From NCBI GenBank assembly GCA_024704765.1, contig JAKMXF010000354.1:558690-622689 (forward strand): a stretch of DNA of 64,000 bases, read 5' to 3'. Numbering within the stretch: position 1 is the stretch's first letter; each line of letters starts with the position of its first letter. This document shows, piece by piece, positions 32,601-42,006 of the stretch. Origin of the DNA: Oopsacas minuta. Its lineage: Eukaryota > Porifera > Hexactinellida > Lyssacinosida > Leucopsacidae. A program made the translations under genes and the position numbers. The notes under the pieces are model-generated. The model was given only the letters and a program-made list of their open reading frames with translations. It was not told the DNA's origin and ran no database searches.

Positions 32601-35600
32601 TATTCGGTCTACTCAATGCTGTTTATGTTTTGAAAGGAGAATCTGTGCAGTTCTTTCAATGTCTTGTACAACACATTTCTCTAATGCACTTAATCACAGA
32701 GAGTTTTCCATCGGAAATTGAGTGTGGGATGAAATCCAGCTTTCTACTAACCTCTCTTACACAAGCTATTGTAAGATGTTTATGTGCTTTTGATGATAAT
32801 CTTATAAAACTAGGAAAGCAAACAATTTTATTAATTTTGGAAACTATAATGCCGCTGTTAAATGAGAAAGAACAATTTAGTGAATTAGGATTCTTTGAAG
32901 AGCTAGCACATAACCTTACAATATGTTGCTACAAGCTAGTTTGGTTTGAGAAGAGAGGAGCTTGTGTGGGGATTGAAATGTTGACAGAGAGATTATCTAC
33001 AAAATGGGTTATACAGCATCAGGTCTTATTCTTAAAAGGTCTATTTAATCTCATTGGTAGTCTAGATGAAGAGATTACATACGGGATAATACAGCTAGCT
33101 AGTCAGCTAGTGTACTCTGTTATTGATAGATGTAACTCTCCTCTATCTGCTACAGAGCTCAGTATTACTGAATTACAACAACAGTACCAGGAATGTGTTG
33201 TAGAGCTACTGACTAGAGAGATATGTTCTCCTAACAAATATCTAAGAAAGATCGTATTTAGATCTCTGAATCTTCTATCTTTAATTATCCCAAACACTAC
33301 AGTCACTACTCTACTAATCACTCACAAACAAATTATTCATGAGTATTTTTCATTTCAAGAATCTCCACTTAGAATTCTACCTAAGTCAGTTCAGATCGGT
33401 TTTCTTGATGGATTCTACTTCTGTAGCTCACAGAACCCTCGGGTATATTCAATAGACACCACTAACATACTACATAACACATTTATTAATGACTTGTTCG
33501 TGTTGTGTGATTGTGAAGAACTCGTGGTTAATAAGCCACAGAAGACAGATATCGTAAATCAAGAATTGATAAAATCAGGTCTTTACGCACTTACTGTATT
33601 GTGCTACTATCCTGGCCTTAGAGAGAATATATTTAAAATTTTGTGTAAATTTATCCGACATGGTAATCCTGATTTAATGGAGGATGCCAAGACTTGTATG
33701 CAAATGTTCCTACAAGATCATCACGATCAAAAGCTAGCTCATGATGGTCTACGGGGATTCTTAAATAGCATACTACGAGTACATGCCAGTCTCACACCCC
33801 CATTACTACAGAGATTAACTTGCATGATTAGTTTATTTCCAGCTTCCTTCAATGAGAAATTCTGTAATCAACTCCTGAATCCTATCACTAACCATTTGAG
33901 TAGTCTACTCAGTACTCAGAATAGGGGACATCAAGTAGAACTAGAGAAAACTATTTTAATAATTAATATGTTCCACTACCTACCAGCTGCTACCTTCAAA
34001 CACTTTGAAACCATTGTTACAGCTGTTCTACAACTGGATAGACTATTCTCAGGTGAACTTGATAGAAATCTATATGATGCTGTCACTAAATTTGCTCTGA
34101 GCTTCCCAGAACGTACTATGAAGATGTTTATTGATTGTCTGCCATCTAACCCTGACTGTTTCAAACTTTTCTCTTTCTTGATAACTCAAAAGAATAGTCT
34201 AGCATTTCTCAATTACTTGAAAGATTGCAGAGATGATATTTTATGTTTCATGCAAATGAAATCAATGTATAATTGTTCAGAGGAACATTTGAAACACTTT
34301 CATGATCTGACTAGGTACTATGGATACTTTATTTGTGATTGTATTACTCAACAAGATCCCAGCTGGATAACAGAACAACTGGCTATTATATCTTTTATGA
34401 AGGCTGTATGGAAATCTGACAATTTCCATCAAGAGATTGACACCTTCAATAACTCGCCTCTGATATGGAAGATTCCTAAACTATTATCTCAATGTCTAGT
34501 TGCTTATCTCAACGAGACACCTGAAGATACTGATACCCTATTCTATCTGCTGCGAGCGTATGACCATAAATATCTGTGTTCTATGGAGGCACTCAAAACG
34601 TTTATAGATTACAAAGTTGTGGTTAATTATTCTTGTCAGAAGAAGAGAGCTATATTCTTCGCATTTGTTCCCTTATACCGGGACACTACGATAGATAATG
34701 CCTTTAAGTGTAAGGTGTGTACACACATTCTTATTCCAATGATTCGTAGCAGTTTTGAAGATGGACAAGTTGACGAGATTATCGGAGGTCTTCCTTGTCC
34801 CGACGAGGACAGTGAAACCAATATTATTAGTGTATTTATTGGTACTTTTATTGATTGCGATAACTCTATGGTCGAACCAGACAACATCCGTTTGATTCTG
34901 TTACAATTTGCTTGTTTATTCGTTGAATACGGATTCCTTCACATTCACGACCCTACCACCAGAAAACATGGTACTAAACTACGTCAGCTGATGACCTACG
35001 CTTGGCCATGTTTACATATGAAGCGATTCGCTGAACCTTCAATGAAGTATCACGGTCATCTCTTACTTGCTCACATAATATCAAAATTTGCTATTCATCG
35101 AAAGATTGTAATTCAGGTATTCAACAGCTTGCTTGAATCTCATACAGGAGAAGTGATTGGCGTAGCAAAAAAGGCCTTAGACATAATAGTACCTGCACTG
35201 CCTAATCGTATGGAAGATGGACAGACTCTGTTGCTACATTGGACCCGTAAAGTATTGGTAGAGGAGAGTAAGAGTGGTATAATGATGCATGTTATACTCA
35301 TTATAATCCAGCACAATCAGCTATACTACCCAATATACAGAAGTATTATACATTATATGATAGCTGCTATGCAGAAAATATCTTCAGGAATGCCTTCCAA
35401 AGAGAATAGAAAAATTTGTTTAGACATAGCAGAGGTTGTTCTCAAATGGGAATTACTGCGAGCTAAAGATGAAAAGAATTCAAGAGAGGGAGGTACTGTT
35501 TCTGGAGAACAGTACGGAGCTACTGGTATGGAAATAGATCAATATGATAATAGTAATAAATTCAATACAGATTATCAAACAATTGAAGGTGTTGAGCATG

Positions 35601-38600
35601 AAAAATTTTATCTTGAGTTTGTTATGAACTATTTGTTCAAATTTGTTTGTTATAGGGGAGAGCATGGTATAACTGGACCTCAGAACCAATGGGCTAATGA
35701 ACCCCTCTGGAAGAGATGTCTGAACCTATTTAAGAGGGCAATAATGCAACCTGAAATATCTAGAAATGTCACGATAAAAACTCAGTGGTTAGAAAAGTTA
35801 TTCAGTGTTCCTCTGAATGAACAAAATGCTACACTCTATATCCGTACGATACACAGTACTTTAGAACTAGTTGCTAATATTATTGATAAAGTTCCTTTCA
35901 AATCTGTAGTCACTATACTTCAACCGATATCTAAATGTATTACTAAATGTCTAACAAGTTCTTATTCAAAGATTATTCAAGGCATACACGTGTTCTATTC
36001 AAAGCTGCTGCTTGCTTTCCCTCCTAGCTCGAACCAACCCAGTTTTGAGCTGATAAATAGCATATACAGTAATTTCAATGATTTCATAAAAGAGACATTA
36101 TCTGGATTTGAGAAGAATCCTCATTCCATGAACATGTACACTGCACTGCTACTATGTAACACAACTACTGGATCTAACCATCAGTTCGCTGAGACTTTTC
36201 TATCTATCATTGTCAGGATTTTACAAAAGATTATCAAGGACCAATATTCAGTTTCTGGAGAAGCAACGACTCCTGCGCAGGAGGGAAACAATTCAGAAAT
36301 TGCCTCACAAGATATTATTAACCAAATTCTTAACTTAATCTTCCAAATTCTAGATCAACTTATCCTTTCTATGTCTGGCGAGACTAGGAGATTAGTCCTG
36401 AACTCTGTTATTATGATTTGTGAGAATTCTCAGGCTGAAGCTCTGATAGTCAAAGCTCTCGAACATACCAAGCTAATCGTATTCTCCACTGATTCTAGCA
36501 TTGTAGGTCCCTGTTGGAAAGAAAAATCTCAAAACTTACAAAGGATGAAATGTGTAACGAACCGATTCAACAAGAATCATACAATTGCAGATGCATATTT
36601 TGATATTATTTTTGATATTTACAATTCTCAAGATCTCCGCGGCTCACAAGTAGCCACTGACTTAGAAGTACTGTTTCTGCATGGCATGAAGTCTGAGTTC
36701 CCACTTATAAGACAAAAGTTTTTCAACTTATACCAGTCTAATCTAGGTGCTACAGTTTATGATAGACTCATTAATATTTTGATTGGACAGAATTGGAAGA
36801 ACTTTGGTCAATATTATTGGATCAAACATTGTGTACATATAGTTCTGTCAGTTATCAATCAAACTGCCCTGCTGGAAACCTGTGTATTGGTTCAAGATGG
36901 TTACCAACAGGGACCATTGCAATCTCAGTTTAGGTTTAAAGCCAGCTTCAAAGGAGATATGAACTTTGCTCAAAGTCCACCTTCATCAGAGGAATCTCCT
37001 CTATTAGAATCTATAAAAGAGAATTACACGAGTAATTTTGTTAATGCAATAGCAGAGCTGTGTTATCTCAACACACAATTCTGTCATTGGACTTGGATAC
37101 ATCTCTTCCCGATGATTTGGGAAGCTTTTAATCAAAAGGATCGTAACACTCTCTCGTCAGAGATTAGTCCCTTCCTTCTGAGTGGAATTCATCTCTTCCA
37201 AGCTGCCAATTCTGTTTCTGCTCTAGGAACCTTTCTAGAAGCAGTTTCCCTCTCTAATCCGACTTTACAAATGCGACCGCCAGTCCTACACTATCTAGGA
37301 AAGACTCACAATACTCATTACAGAGCAATTATTTGTCTTGAGTCTTTCATGAATACCAACGGAGGTCTACAGCACATTTCAAAGGACCCTAAGAGTATCT
37401 ATGTAGGTACGTATGAGGATGAATTACTGGAACCTTTGAAAATAGAGAGTATAGAGTGTCTGTCACATCTCTATCTCTTGGTTAACGAGGAAGATTTGTG
37501 GGCGGGGCTCTGGAGGAACCACTCTCTCTTCCCAGATACTATATCAGCTGTCTCCTTTGAGAGTCAGGGATTTTATGAAGAGGCACAACGATGTTACGAA
37601 CAGGCTATGGGTAAGGCTGTTGGTGTTCACAACAATGCAAATGCTCCTCCTTCGATTATCCCCGAGTACAAACTTTGGGAGAAGCAATGGATTCGCTGTT
37701 CAAAGGAATTAGGTCAATGGGACTTGCTTAATGATTTTGGTACTTCTCAGGGCGTGGCAGGTAAACCACTTACCATACTACACTCTGCATGGAGATTGGC
37801 GGATTGGAATGCAGTTAAAGAAGCAGTTAATCAGCTGGAAATGTGGAATTTTGAAGATGACGTCATTGACATTAATATTCACAAATGCTATCTCTCTCTA
37901 TGTCAGGATAATACCAGTAATCCTACTGAAATTAAAACCTATGTTGACACAATAACAGACAATGCTATGCGTAAATTCCAGAAGCTACCCCGTGTAATAG
38001 GTCCTATACATATTTCTCTCTTGCGTCTGTCACACAAAGTAGTTGAAGTTAACGAGGCTTCTCAAATTCTAACTTCTCTGCAACAAGTGAATAATGTGGG
38101 ACCTCAGGCACTGGCTGACCTCAAGGTCATCCCGAAAAATTGGAGAGATAGGTTGCCTAACAAGTTTGATGACCTGTCATATTGGAGTGACATTCTCAAT
38201 CTCCGTCAGCACATGTTTAAAGCTATCGTTTCAAATTGTGAAGGATTCACACAGACAATGAGTGATCAACACAGTCCTACCTTAACAGCATTTCATAATT
38301 CTGCTTTTTCATTTGTTAAGTACGCTTCAATAGCTCGTAAACAGGACCTGGTTAATGTGTGTTTGGACGCATTAGTCCGTATTATGAGTATTCCACAAGT
38401 ACAACCACAGGATAAGTTTGTTAAGCAGAAAGAGAAGATAAAATGCTACATCAAAATAGCTCACATTATGAATGAATCTGAGCTACAAGAAGCTGTTGAG
38501 AACATTAGTGCTACAGATGTCACTACATTCACTTCACAATCTAAGTCAGATTTCTTTAGTTACAAAGCTGTTCTACTCTCTCACATAGGAAGAGCTGAGG

Positions 38601-41035
38601 ATGCTAACAACATGTTTAGTGCAGCTATTCAGCTATATGACGATAATACTAATGCCTGGGGGATGTGGGGAGAATATATGGACAAGTTATTTATGCAACA
38701 AGGTGACGAGAACAGGATATCCTACGCTAAATCCGCAATGGCAAGCTATATGCAGAGCTGTAGACAGAGTAAAGTATCCACTAAAACATCTCTTTTCATT
38801 TCACGGATATTCTGGTTACTGCTATATGAAGAGGAAGGGAGGGGGAATCTTGATGAAGTTTTCCAGAACTTTGCATCCGGTATTGCTGTTAAACAATGGA
38901 TATCTTGGATAGAGCAAATTATCAAAACTTCATTTTTAAAGAATAAGCATTTCATGTTAGACTTGCTAATAGAAGTAGCTAAGGTTTACCCTCAGTCAGT
39001 CTATTTCCATTCTCGTGCTGCATACCTCAGTTTACAGCCCCATCTAGATACTCTAATGAATCCAACACTATCCACCAACCCCAGTGGTAGTGGTGATGTT
39101 TCTCTCTCCACACACACAGATGTAAAGACAAATGAACAGAATAACGAGACTCAGCCCTGCTCTAGTACTGATACACTTGTTAACAATGTAGCCATGGATG
39201 AGCAGGAGGAACTTAATTTGGAGAGTTCTACTATTGCAGATGTGTCTATGCCAAGTGAAGATAATGCTATCCCAATAAATACTCCCTATACTCCTAATTC
39301 TCATCCATACCCTCCTCCTCCTCCTAATCTCAATACCCCGATTACTCAAATGCAAGCGATAACCTCACGATTGGAGAAAGTAAACTTGACTATTCTCCTG
39401 AAACACCCAGCTAATTATTTCTCACTCAATGCATTTGCTGACGCAATGACTATTGGTATTCATTGGGAATCTTATCTTCTGACAATTCTAGGAGATCTCC
39501 TACTCTCTTTTAAGAAACTAGCCTTTGAAAATACATCAACTCTAATGACTGCTAAACTCACTCAAGGGCAAGATAACACCATCAATACTCTAATCAGCAT
39601 ATTTAAACAGGGAATAGATTGTAATGAATTACCAGTAGGAGCCATGAGAAACTTCTCTGCCAAACTAAAAGAAGAATTGGACCTCTCAATAGGAGATAAC
39701 CAGCAACTAAAATCAAATTTTCTAAATGACTTTACTCCTCTCTCCTCGCAATCAATTCCTCAAGCTAACATCGTACACAGAGCTATTGCTAATATCCGAA
39801 AATGGATTACAATTCTATCTGACAGACAAAAAGCTCAAACCTTAATTCCATTTGAAACTAGTATGTATAATGTACTATCTAACTTTACTAGTTCTACTAC
39901 TAACCTATCTCTCCCTGGGTTACCTCCTAACTTAGATATGCCAGGTAATACAGTCATTGTAGAGAGATTTTTACATAATTATGATACAGTAGTTAACTCG
40001 CCTGGCATTAGCCTAGCTATTCTAGGACATGATGGCAATATCTACACATACAAATTGGAGGTATACATCTCTCCTACAGATTGTAATCGTGTAGAACGAA
40101 TTAACGAATTACTCGACAGACTCAACCCTTATATTGATAAGACTAAGGAAACTGCGAAAAGATACCTGAAGTACCACCGGCCTTATTGGGCTAAAATCGC
40201 TCCTTGTGTGTCTCTCCTACAAATATCTAACAATAATACAACAACCTTGAATGCAATATTCAATAAATTTACAAAAGCAAATAACCTACCAAAGGAGCCA
40301 TACTTCAATCAATATTACGAATGTGTAATGAAGGATTCTGCAAAGATTGCATCAGAGGGTGATCTATATTATGAGAATTTGTTTTCAGAAATTCAGCGTA
40401 ATTTTTGTCCTAAACATATCCTCAAAGAATGGGCAAAGAAGAGGTTTAGCAATCCAACTGACTATTGGACATTTAGAAGGCAATTTACCAATTACTTATC
40501 TGTTAATAATATTACACAATACGCTCTCTGTCTCACTAGCATTACTCCAGAAAACTTGGAGATTACTTGCAATACCGGCAGTTTCTTTGTATCCAAACAG
40601 ACATTTGATTTGGATACGAAACACACTCCTCCTAATCTGCACTATTCTCATAATATCCCGTTTAGATTGACTCCTAACATTACTCATTTTATTAATGACT
40701 ATAATATTTCTGGGCCAATGCTCTCAAACATGATTGCGATTATTCGTTGTTATGCTCAGCCAAAGTTTGGTATAACAAACTTGCTATGCGTGTATATCTA
40801 TAATGAACTGATGGACTATTATATACAACAGAAATCAGTTGAGTTTTTATCAAGCGATAGAATTTCAATGGAGTTATTTTCACAGGTAACACAATCAGTT
40901 ACATTCCTTGTCAACAGGATTAGCAATCTAGCAAATTTCAATGATGCCAAATCTCCTATAGAGAATTTGATAATAGAATCTCAAGAGGTAGCTCGTCTAG
41001 CTATTGTTTGTCCTACGTGGATTTCATGGCTATAG
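29660..41035 (+). CDS. TRRAP: TRRAP, PIKK-family pseudokinase scaffold
   Basis: A single uninterrupted frame of 3,791 residues (human TRRAP about 3,860). HEAT-type helical repeats fill the N-terminal two thirds, followed by a FAT region (about 2,480-3,100). A disordered acidic and Pro-rich insert (about 3,134-3,227, with PPPPP) precedes the kinase-like domain (about 3,430-3,740) and the FATC tail. The kinase-like part keeps TRRAP landmarks (ILKEWAKKRF, PTDYWTFRRQF, VPFRLTPN-like IPFRLTPN, SGPMLSNMIAI) but lacks the DRHxxN and DFG motifs of active PIKKs, as known for TRRAP. TRRAP is the activator-binding scaffold of the SAGA and NuA4/TIP60 acetyltransferase complexes. ATG is six bases after a TTAG. 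Absence of introns over 11.4 kb is unusual for an animal gene. Confidence 0.97.
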   Translation: MSQLQGSNQSPNALNLLVDTSENFENKLKCIQDTIESLDDTIHSDQYNTFLHNNIPIFFQFLRETEIQFTSDTPQQEARKQIINILYRLPTNDSLKPYSNDILHKVFNLIVNDNEDNAVICVWLIIEHIKYYKPQLSSELQQFLHFTKKVLADLPNLKDELLNYETRIQESNEPSQIAEESKSDVNASRQLTRVYPSHLSLKVLAELPVVLLLAYQCYKPTIEPFIIELIPQLIIAIKLDSQAYIPEPNSKDILIDFISTQVKYVSFLSFFSRSCPEKLTEHATNLVHGVIQMLQNLPSEVILVRKELINATKSLILSDLRVYFLVHVEVLLEERIFLGPNSYEGFRTLYYQCIGDLVYHLKSKLSIFQLRKAVDLFGRAMYEPSYPTLIHQVSVKVMLGLAECLRQKQDEASNRDLLIRMLNMLLLKFQFISEQIVPQLFEQCSGDVTRSTSEAGPSLSISEDKRDDYNEDFSFTSTKRFANKYSVPGYILLSESKSLLKLFVLSVKAIVTALTIQSGSHSFVSIASLKSFPSYEEGVFHNLFESMLRSLELYRLSSTSSGALIIANPKYYLAAVFVTKVKEEKEVFENFAHIFTTLTPSTFKCIISTHINLLIEQIQKNFALQFIPQTFYTQPSTCAIFSSIMLDFLVKRLEEMGSNPNKSELYLKLLKLTFSSIAYFPQENEQLLKPYISPIISKSLTYCKSATDPMGYFYLIKALYRGLGNASEATYNEFRFQLTDLLSTLNKFHSTAQTQHLRDIIVELSLTIPFRSFTIALPYAPYIIYLMRPLVSALDSSSPNYIQMGLKFLDAFLDIVAPNKLFDTFHNLKAPLMCSLYRNLASPDKEISRAVFKILGKFGGNSRNVLKIPQELCYLEPEVCEQHAVLSFSNIPGIVTLPVAKLVQESTQILEEGKLESNYLEAAWHIIHGYLLSIVNSEEIQFVNNITKNSKFVLRNKTHKHTDIITHIFIKEHDHTLNTALFGLLNAVYVLKGESVQFFQCLVQHISLMHLITESFPSEIECGMKSSFLLTSLTQAIVRCLCAFDDNLIKLGKQTILLILETIMPLLNEKEQFSELGFFEELAHNLTICCYKLVWFEKRGACVGIEMLTERLSTKWVIQHQVLFLKGLFNLIGSLDEEITYGIIQLASQLVYSVIDRCNSPLSATELSITELQQQYQECVVELLTREICSPNKYLRKIVFRSLNLLSLIIPNTTVTTLLITHKQIIHEYFSFQESPLRILPKSVQIGFLDGFYFCSSQNPRVYSIDTTNILHNTFINDLFVLCDCEELVVNKPQKTDIVNQELIKSGLYALTVLCYYPGLRENIFKILCKFIRHGNPDLMEDAKTCMQMFLQDHHDQKLAHDGLRGFLNSILRVHASLTPPLLQRLTCMISLFPASFNEKFCNQLLNPITNHLSSLLSTQNRGHQVELEKTILIINMFHYLPAATFKHFETIVTAVLQLDRLFSGELDRNLYDAVTKFALSFPERTMKMFIDCLPSNPDCFKLFSFLITQKNSLAFLNYLKDCRDDILCFMQMKSMYNCSEEHLKHFHDLTRYYGYFICDCITQQDPSWITEQLAIISFMKAVWKSDNFHQEIDTFNNSPLIWKIPKLLSQCLVAYLNETPEDTDTLFYLLRAYDHKYLCSMEALKTFIDYKVVVNYSCQKKRAIFFAFVPLYRDTTIDNAFKCKVCTHILIPMIRSSFEDGQVDEIIGGLPCPDEDSETNIISVFIGTFIDCDNSMVEPDNIRLILLQFACLFVEYGFLHIHDPTTRKHGTKLRQLMTYAWPCLHMKRFAEPSMKYHGHLLLAHIISKFAIHRKIVIQVFNSLLESHTGEVIGVAKKALDIIVPALPNRMEDGQTLLLHWTRKVLVEESKSGIMMHVILIIIQHNQLYYPIYRSIIHYMIAAMQKISSGMPSKENRKICLDIAEVVLKWELLRAKDEKNSREGGTVSGEQYGATGMEIDQYDNSNKFNTDYQTIEGVEHEKFYLEFVMNYLFKFVCYRGEHGITGPQNQWANEPLWKRCLNLFKRAIMQPEISRNVTIKTQWLEKLFSVPLNEQNATLYIRTIHSTLELVANIIDKVPFKSVVTILQPISKCITKCLTSSYSKIIQGIHVFYSKLLLAFPPSSNQPSFELINSIYSNFNDFIKETLSGFEKNPHSMNMYTALLLCNTTTGSNHQFAETFLSIIVRILQKIIKDQYSVSGEATTPAQEGNNSEIASQDIINQILNLIFQILDQLILSMSGETRRLVLNSVIMICENSQAEALIVKALEHTKLIVFSTDSSIVGPCWKEKSQNLQRMKCVTNRFNKNHTIADAYFDIIFDIYNSQDLRGSQVATDLEVLFLHGMKSEFPLIRQKFFNLYQSNLGATVYDRLINILIGQNWKNFGQYYWIKHCVHIVLSVINQTALLETCVLVQDGYQQGPLQSQFRFKASFKGDMNFAQSPPSSEESPLLESIKENYTSNFVNAIAELCYLNTQFCHWTWIHLFPMIWEAFNQKDRNTLSSEISPFLLSGIHLFQAANSVSALGTFLEAVSLSNPTLQMRPPVLHYLGKTHNTHYRAIICLESFMNTNGGLQHISKDPKSIYVGTYEDELLEPLKIESIECLSHLYLLVNEEDLWAGLWRNHSLFPDTISAVSFESQGFYEEAQRCYEQAMGKAVGVHNNANAPPSIIPEYKLWEKQWIRCSKELGQWDLLNDFGTSQGVAGKPLTILHSAWRLADWNAVKEAVNQLEMWNFEDDVIDINIHKCYLSLCQDNTSNPTEIKTYVDTITDNAMRKFQKLPRVIGPIHISLLRLSHKVVEVNEASQILTSLQQVNNVGPQALADLKVIPKNWRDRLPNKFDDLSYWSDILNLRQHMFKAIVSNCEGFTQTMSDQHSPTLTAFHNSAFSFVKYASIARKQDLVNVCLDALVRIMSIPQVQPQDKFVKQKEKIKCYIKIAHIMNESELQEAVENISATDVTTFTSQSKSDFFSYKAVLLSHIGRAEDANNMFSAAIQLYDDNTNAWGMWGEYMDKLFMQQGDENRISYAKSAMASYMQSCRQSKVSTKTSLFISRIFWLLLYEEEGRGNLDEVFQNFASGIAVKQWISWIEQIIKTSFLKNKHFMLDLLIEVAKVYPQSVYFHSRAAYLSLQPHLDTLMNPTLSTNPSGSGDVSLSTHTDVKTNEQNNETQPCSSTDTLVNNVAMDEQEELNLESSTIADVSMPSEDNAIPINTPYTPNSHPYPPPPPNLNTPITQMQAITSRLEKVNLTILLKHPANYFSLNAFADAMTIGIHWESYLLTILGDLLLSFKKLAFENTSTLMTAKLTQGQDNTINTLISIFKQGIDCNELPVGAMRNFSAKLKEELDLSIGDNQQLKSNFLNDFTPLSSQSIPQANIVHRAIANIRKWITILSDRQKAQTLIPFETSMYNVLSNFTSSTTNLSLPGLPPNLDMPGNTVIVERFLHNYDTVVNSPGISLAILGHDGNIYTYKLEVYISPTDCNRVERINELLDRLNPYIDKTKETAKRYLKYHRPYWAKIAPCVSLLQISNNNTTTLNAIFNKFTKANNLPKEPYFNQYYECVMKDSAKIASEGDLYYENLFSEIQRNFCPKHILKEWAKKRFSNPTDYWTFRRQFTNYLSVNNITQYALCLTSITPENLEITCNTGSFFVSKQTFDLDTKHTPPNLHYSHNIPFRLTPNITHFINDYNISGPMLSNMIAIIRCYAQPKFGITNLLCVYIYNELMDYYIQQKSVEFLSSDRISMELFSQVTQSVTFLVNRISNLANFNDAKSPIENLIIESQEVARLAIVCPTWISWL

Positions 41036-41049
41036 TTTGTATACAATTG

Positions 41050-41055
41050 AATAAA
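41050..41055 (+). promoter_or_regulatory. possible TRRAP polyadenylation signal
   Basis: AATAAA lies 14 bases after the TRRAP stop and is followed by a GT/T-rich stretch. This implies a very short 3' UTR for the longest gene in the window. Confidence 0.5.
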
Positions 41056-41215
41056 CGTTGCGTTTTATCTGCATTTATACTTGATTTTATTAGTGGGTAA
41101 CGTGTTTACAGAGTTAGCAATAGGTGTTAATTCGAAAATAATTTATAGTTCAAATACTATGTATGTACTTTTCTTGTTGTAACACAATTTTTATTGAATT
41201 AATAGAGAATACCAG

Positions 41216-41782
41216 ATGGCTACAGAAGACACTGCTATCATGGGTGTGTTCGAGTTTTGTAAGCTTCTTGGAGTTCTGAAACACTTAGACAGGACCGGGT
41301 GGGTAAGAAAAGGAGTTGATAAGCCAGAGAGTGTTGCAGGACACATGTACCGTATGGCTCTCCTCTCTTTCCTAGCTACTACCGACCCATCCATCGACAG
41401 AAACAAATGTATTAAGCTTAGTTTAGTGCATGACCTCGGTGAGAGCATAGTCGGAGACATAACTCCGCTTGATGGCGTCAGCAAAGAAGAAAAATATAAA
41501 AAGGAGAAATCTGCTATCGAGAGAATATCTAGTTTGTTACCAGAATCAGTAGGTAATGAGATAAGTCAGTTATGGGAGGAATATGAGAAAGGAGAGACTC
41601 CTGAATCTGTGTATGTTAAGGATCTTGATAAATTTGATATGATATTTCAAGCTTACGAATATGAAACAAGTCAAAACATGGATCTCCAGGAATTTTTCAC
41701 TTCCACAGAAGATCTGTTTAGAACAGATCAAGTGAAAAGTTGGGTTGAACAACTTAAACACATACGTGAAACACCTAAATAG
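41216..41782 (+). CDS. HDDC2: HDDC2, HD-domain 5'-deoxynucleotidase
   Basis: A 188-residue, single-exon protein. It shows LDRTGWV, PESVAGHMYRMA (metal His), LVHDLGESIVGDI (HD doublet and Glu) and a KDLDKFDMIFQAYEYE segment with the last metal Asp, in the order of human HDDC2 and bacterial YfbR. The family dephosphorylates deoxyribonucleoside 5'-monophosphates with a divalent metal. It begins 180 bp after TRRAP on the same strand, and CAG directly abuts its ATG. Confidence 0.93.
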   Translation: MATEDTAIMGVFEFCKLLGVLKHLDRTGWVRKGVDKPESVAGHMYRMALLSFLATTDPSIDRNKCIKLSLVHDLGESIVGDITPLDGVSKEEKYKKEKSAIERISSLLPESVGNEISQLWEEYEKGETPESVYVKDLDKFDMIFQAYEYETSQNMDLQEFFTSTEDLFRTDQVKSWVEQLKHIRETPK

Positions 41783-42006
41783 CTAGTTTATAAAATACAA
41801 TTGATACTCTAAATAATTTTGTTAATTAAATAGAGAAATATTATTTCTAATAAATTATGGGTTCTCATTTCAATATACATCATTTCAACAAATTCTTACA
41901 CTCACTGCACATACACATACAGATATTGTATACTGTATACTGTTGTACTATGTTAATTTCAAAGGTATACTTATTAGATTCCAGAAGGGAAGTTGTTCAA
42001 TTTAGC

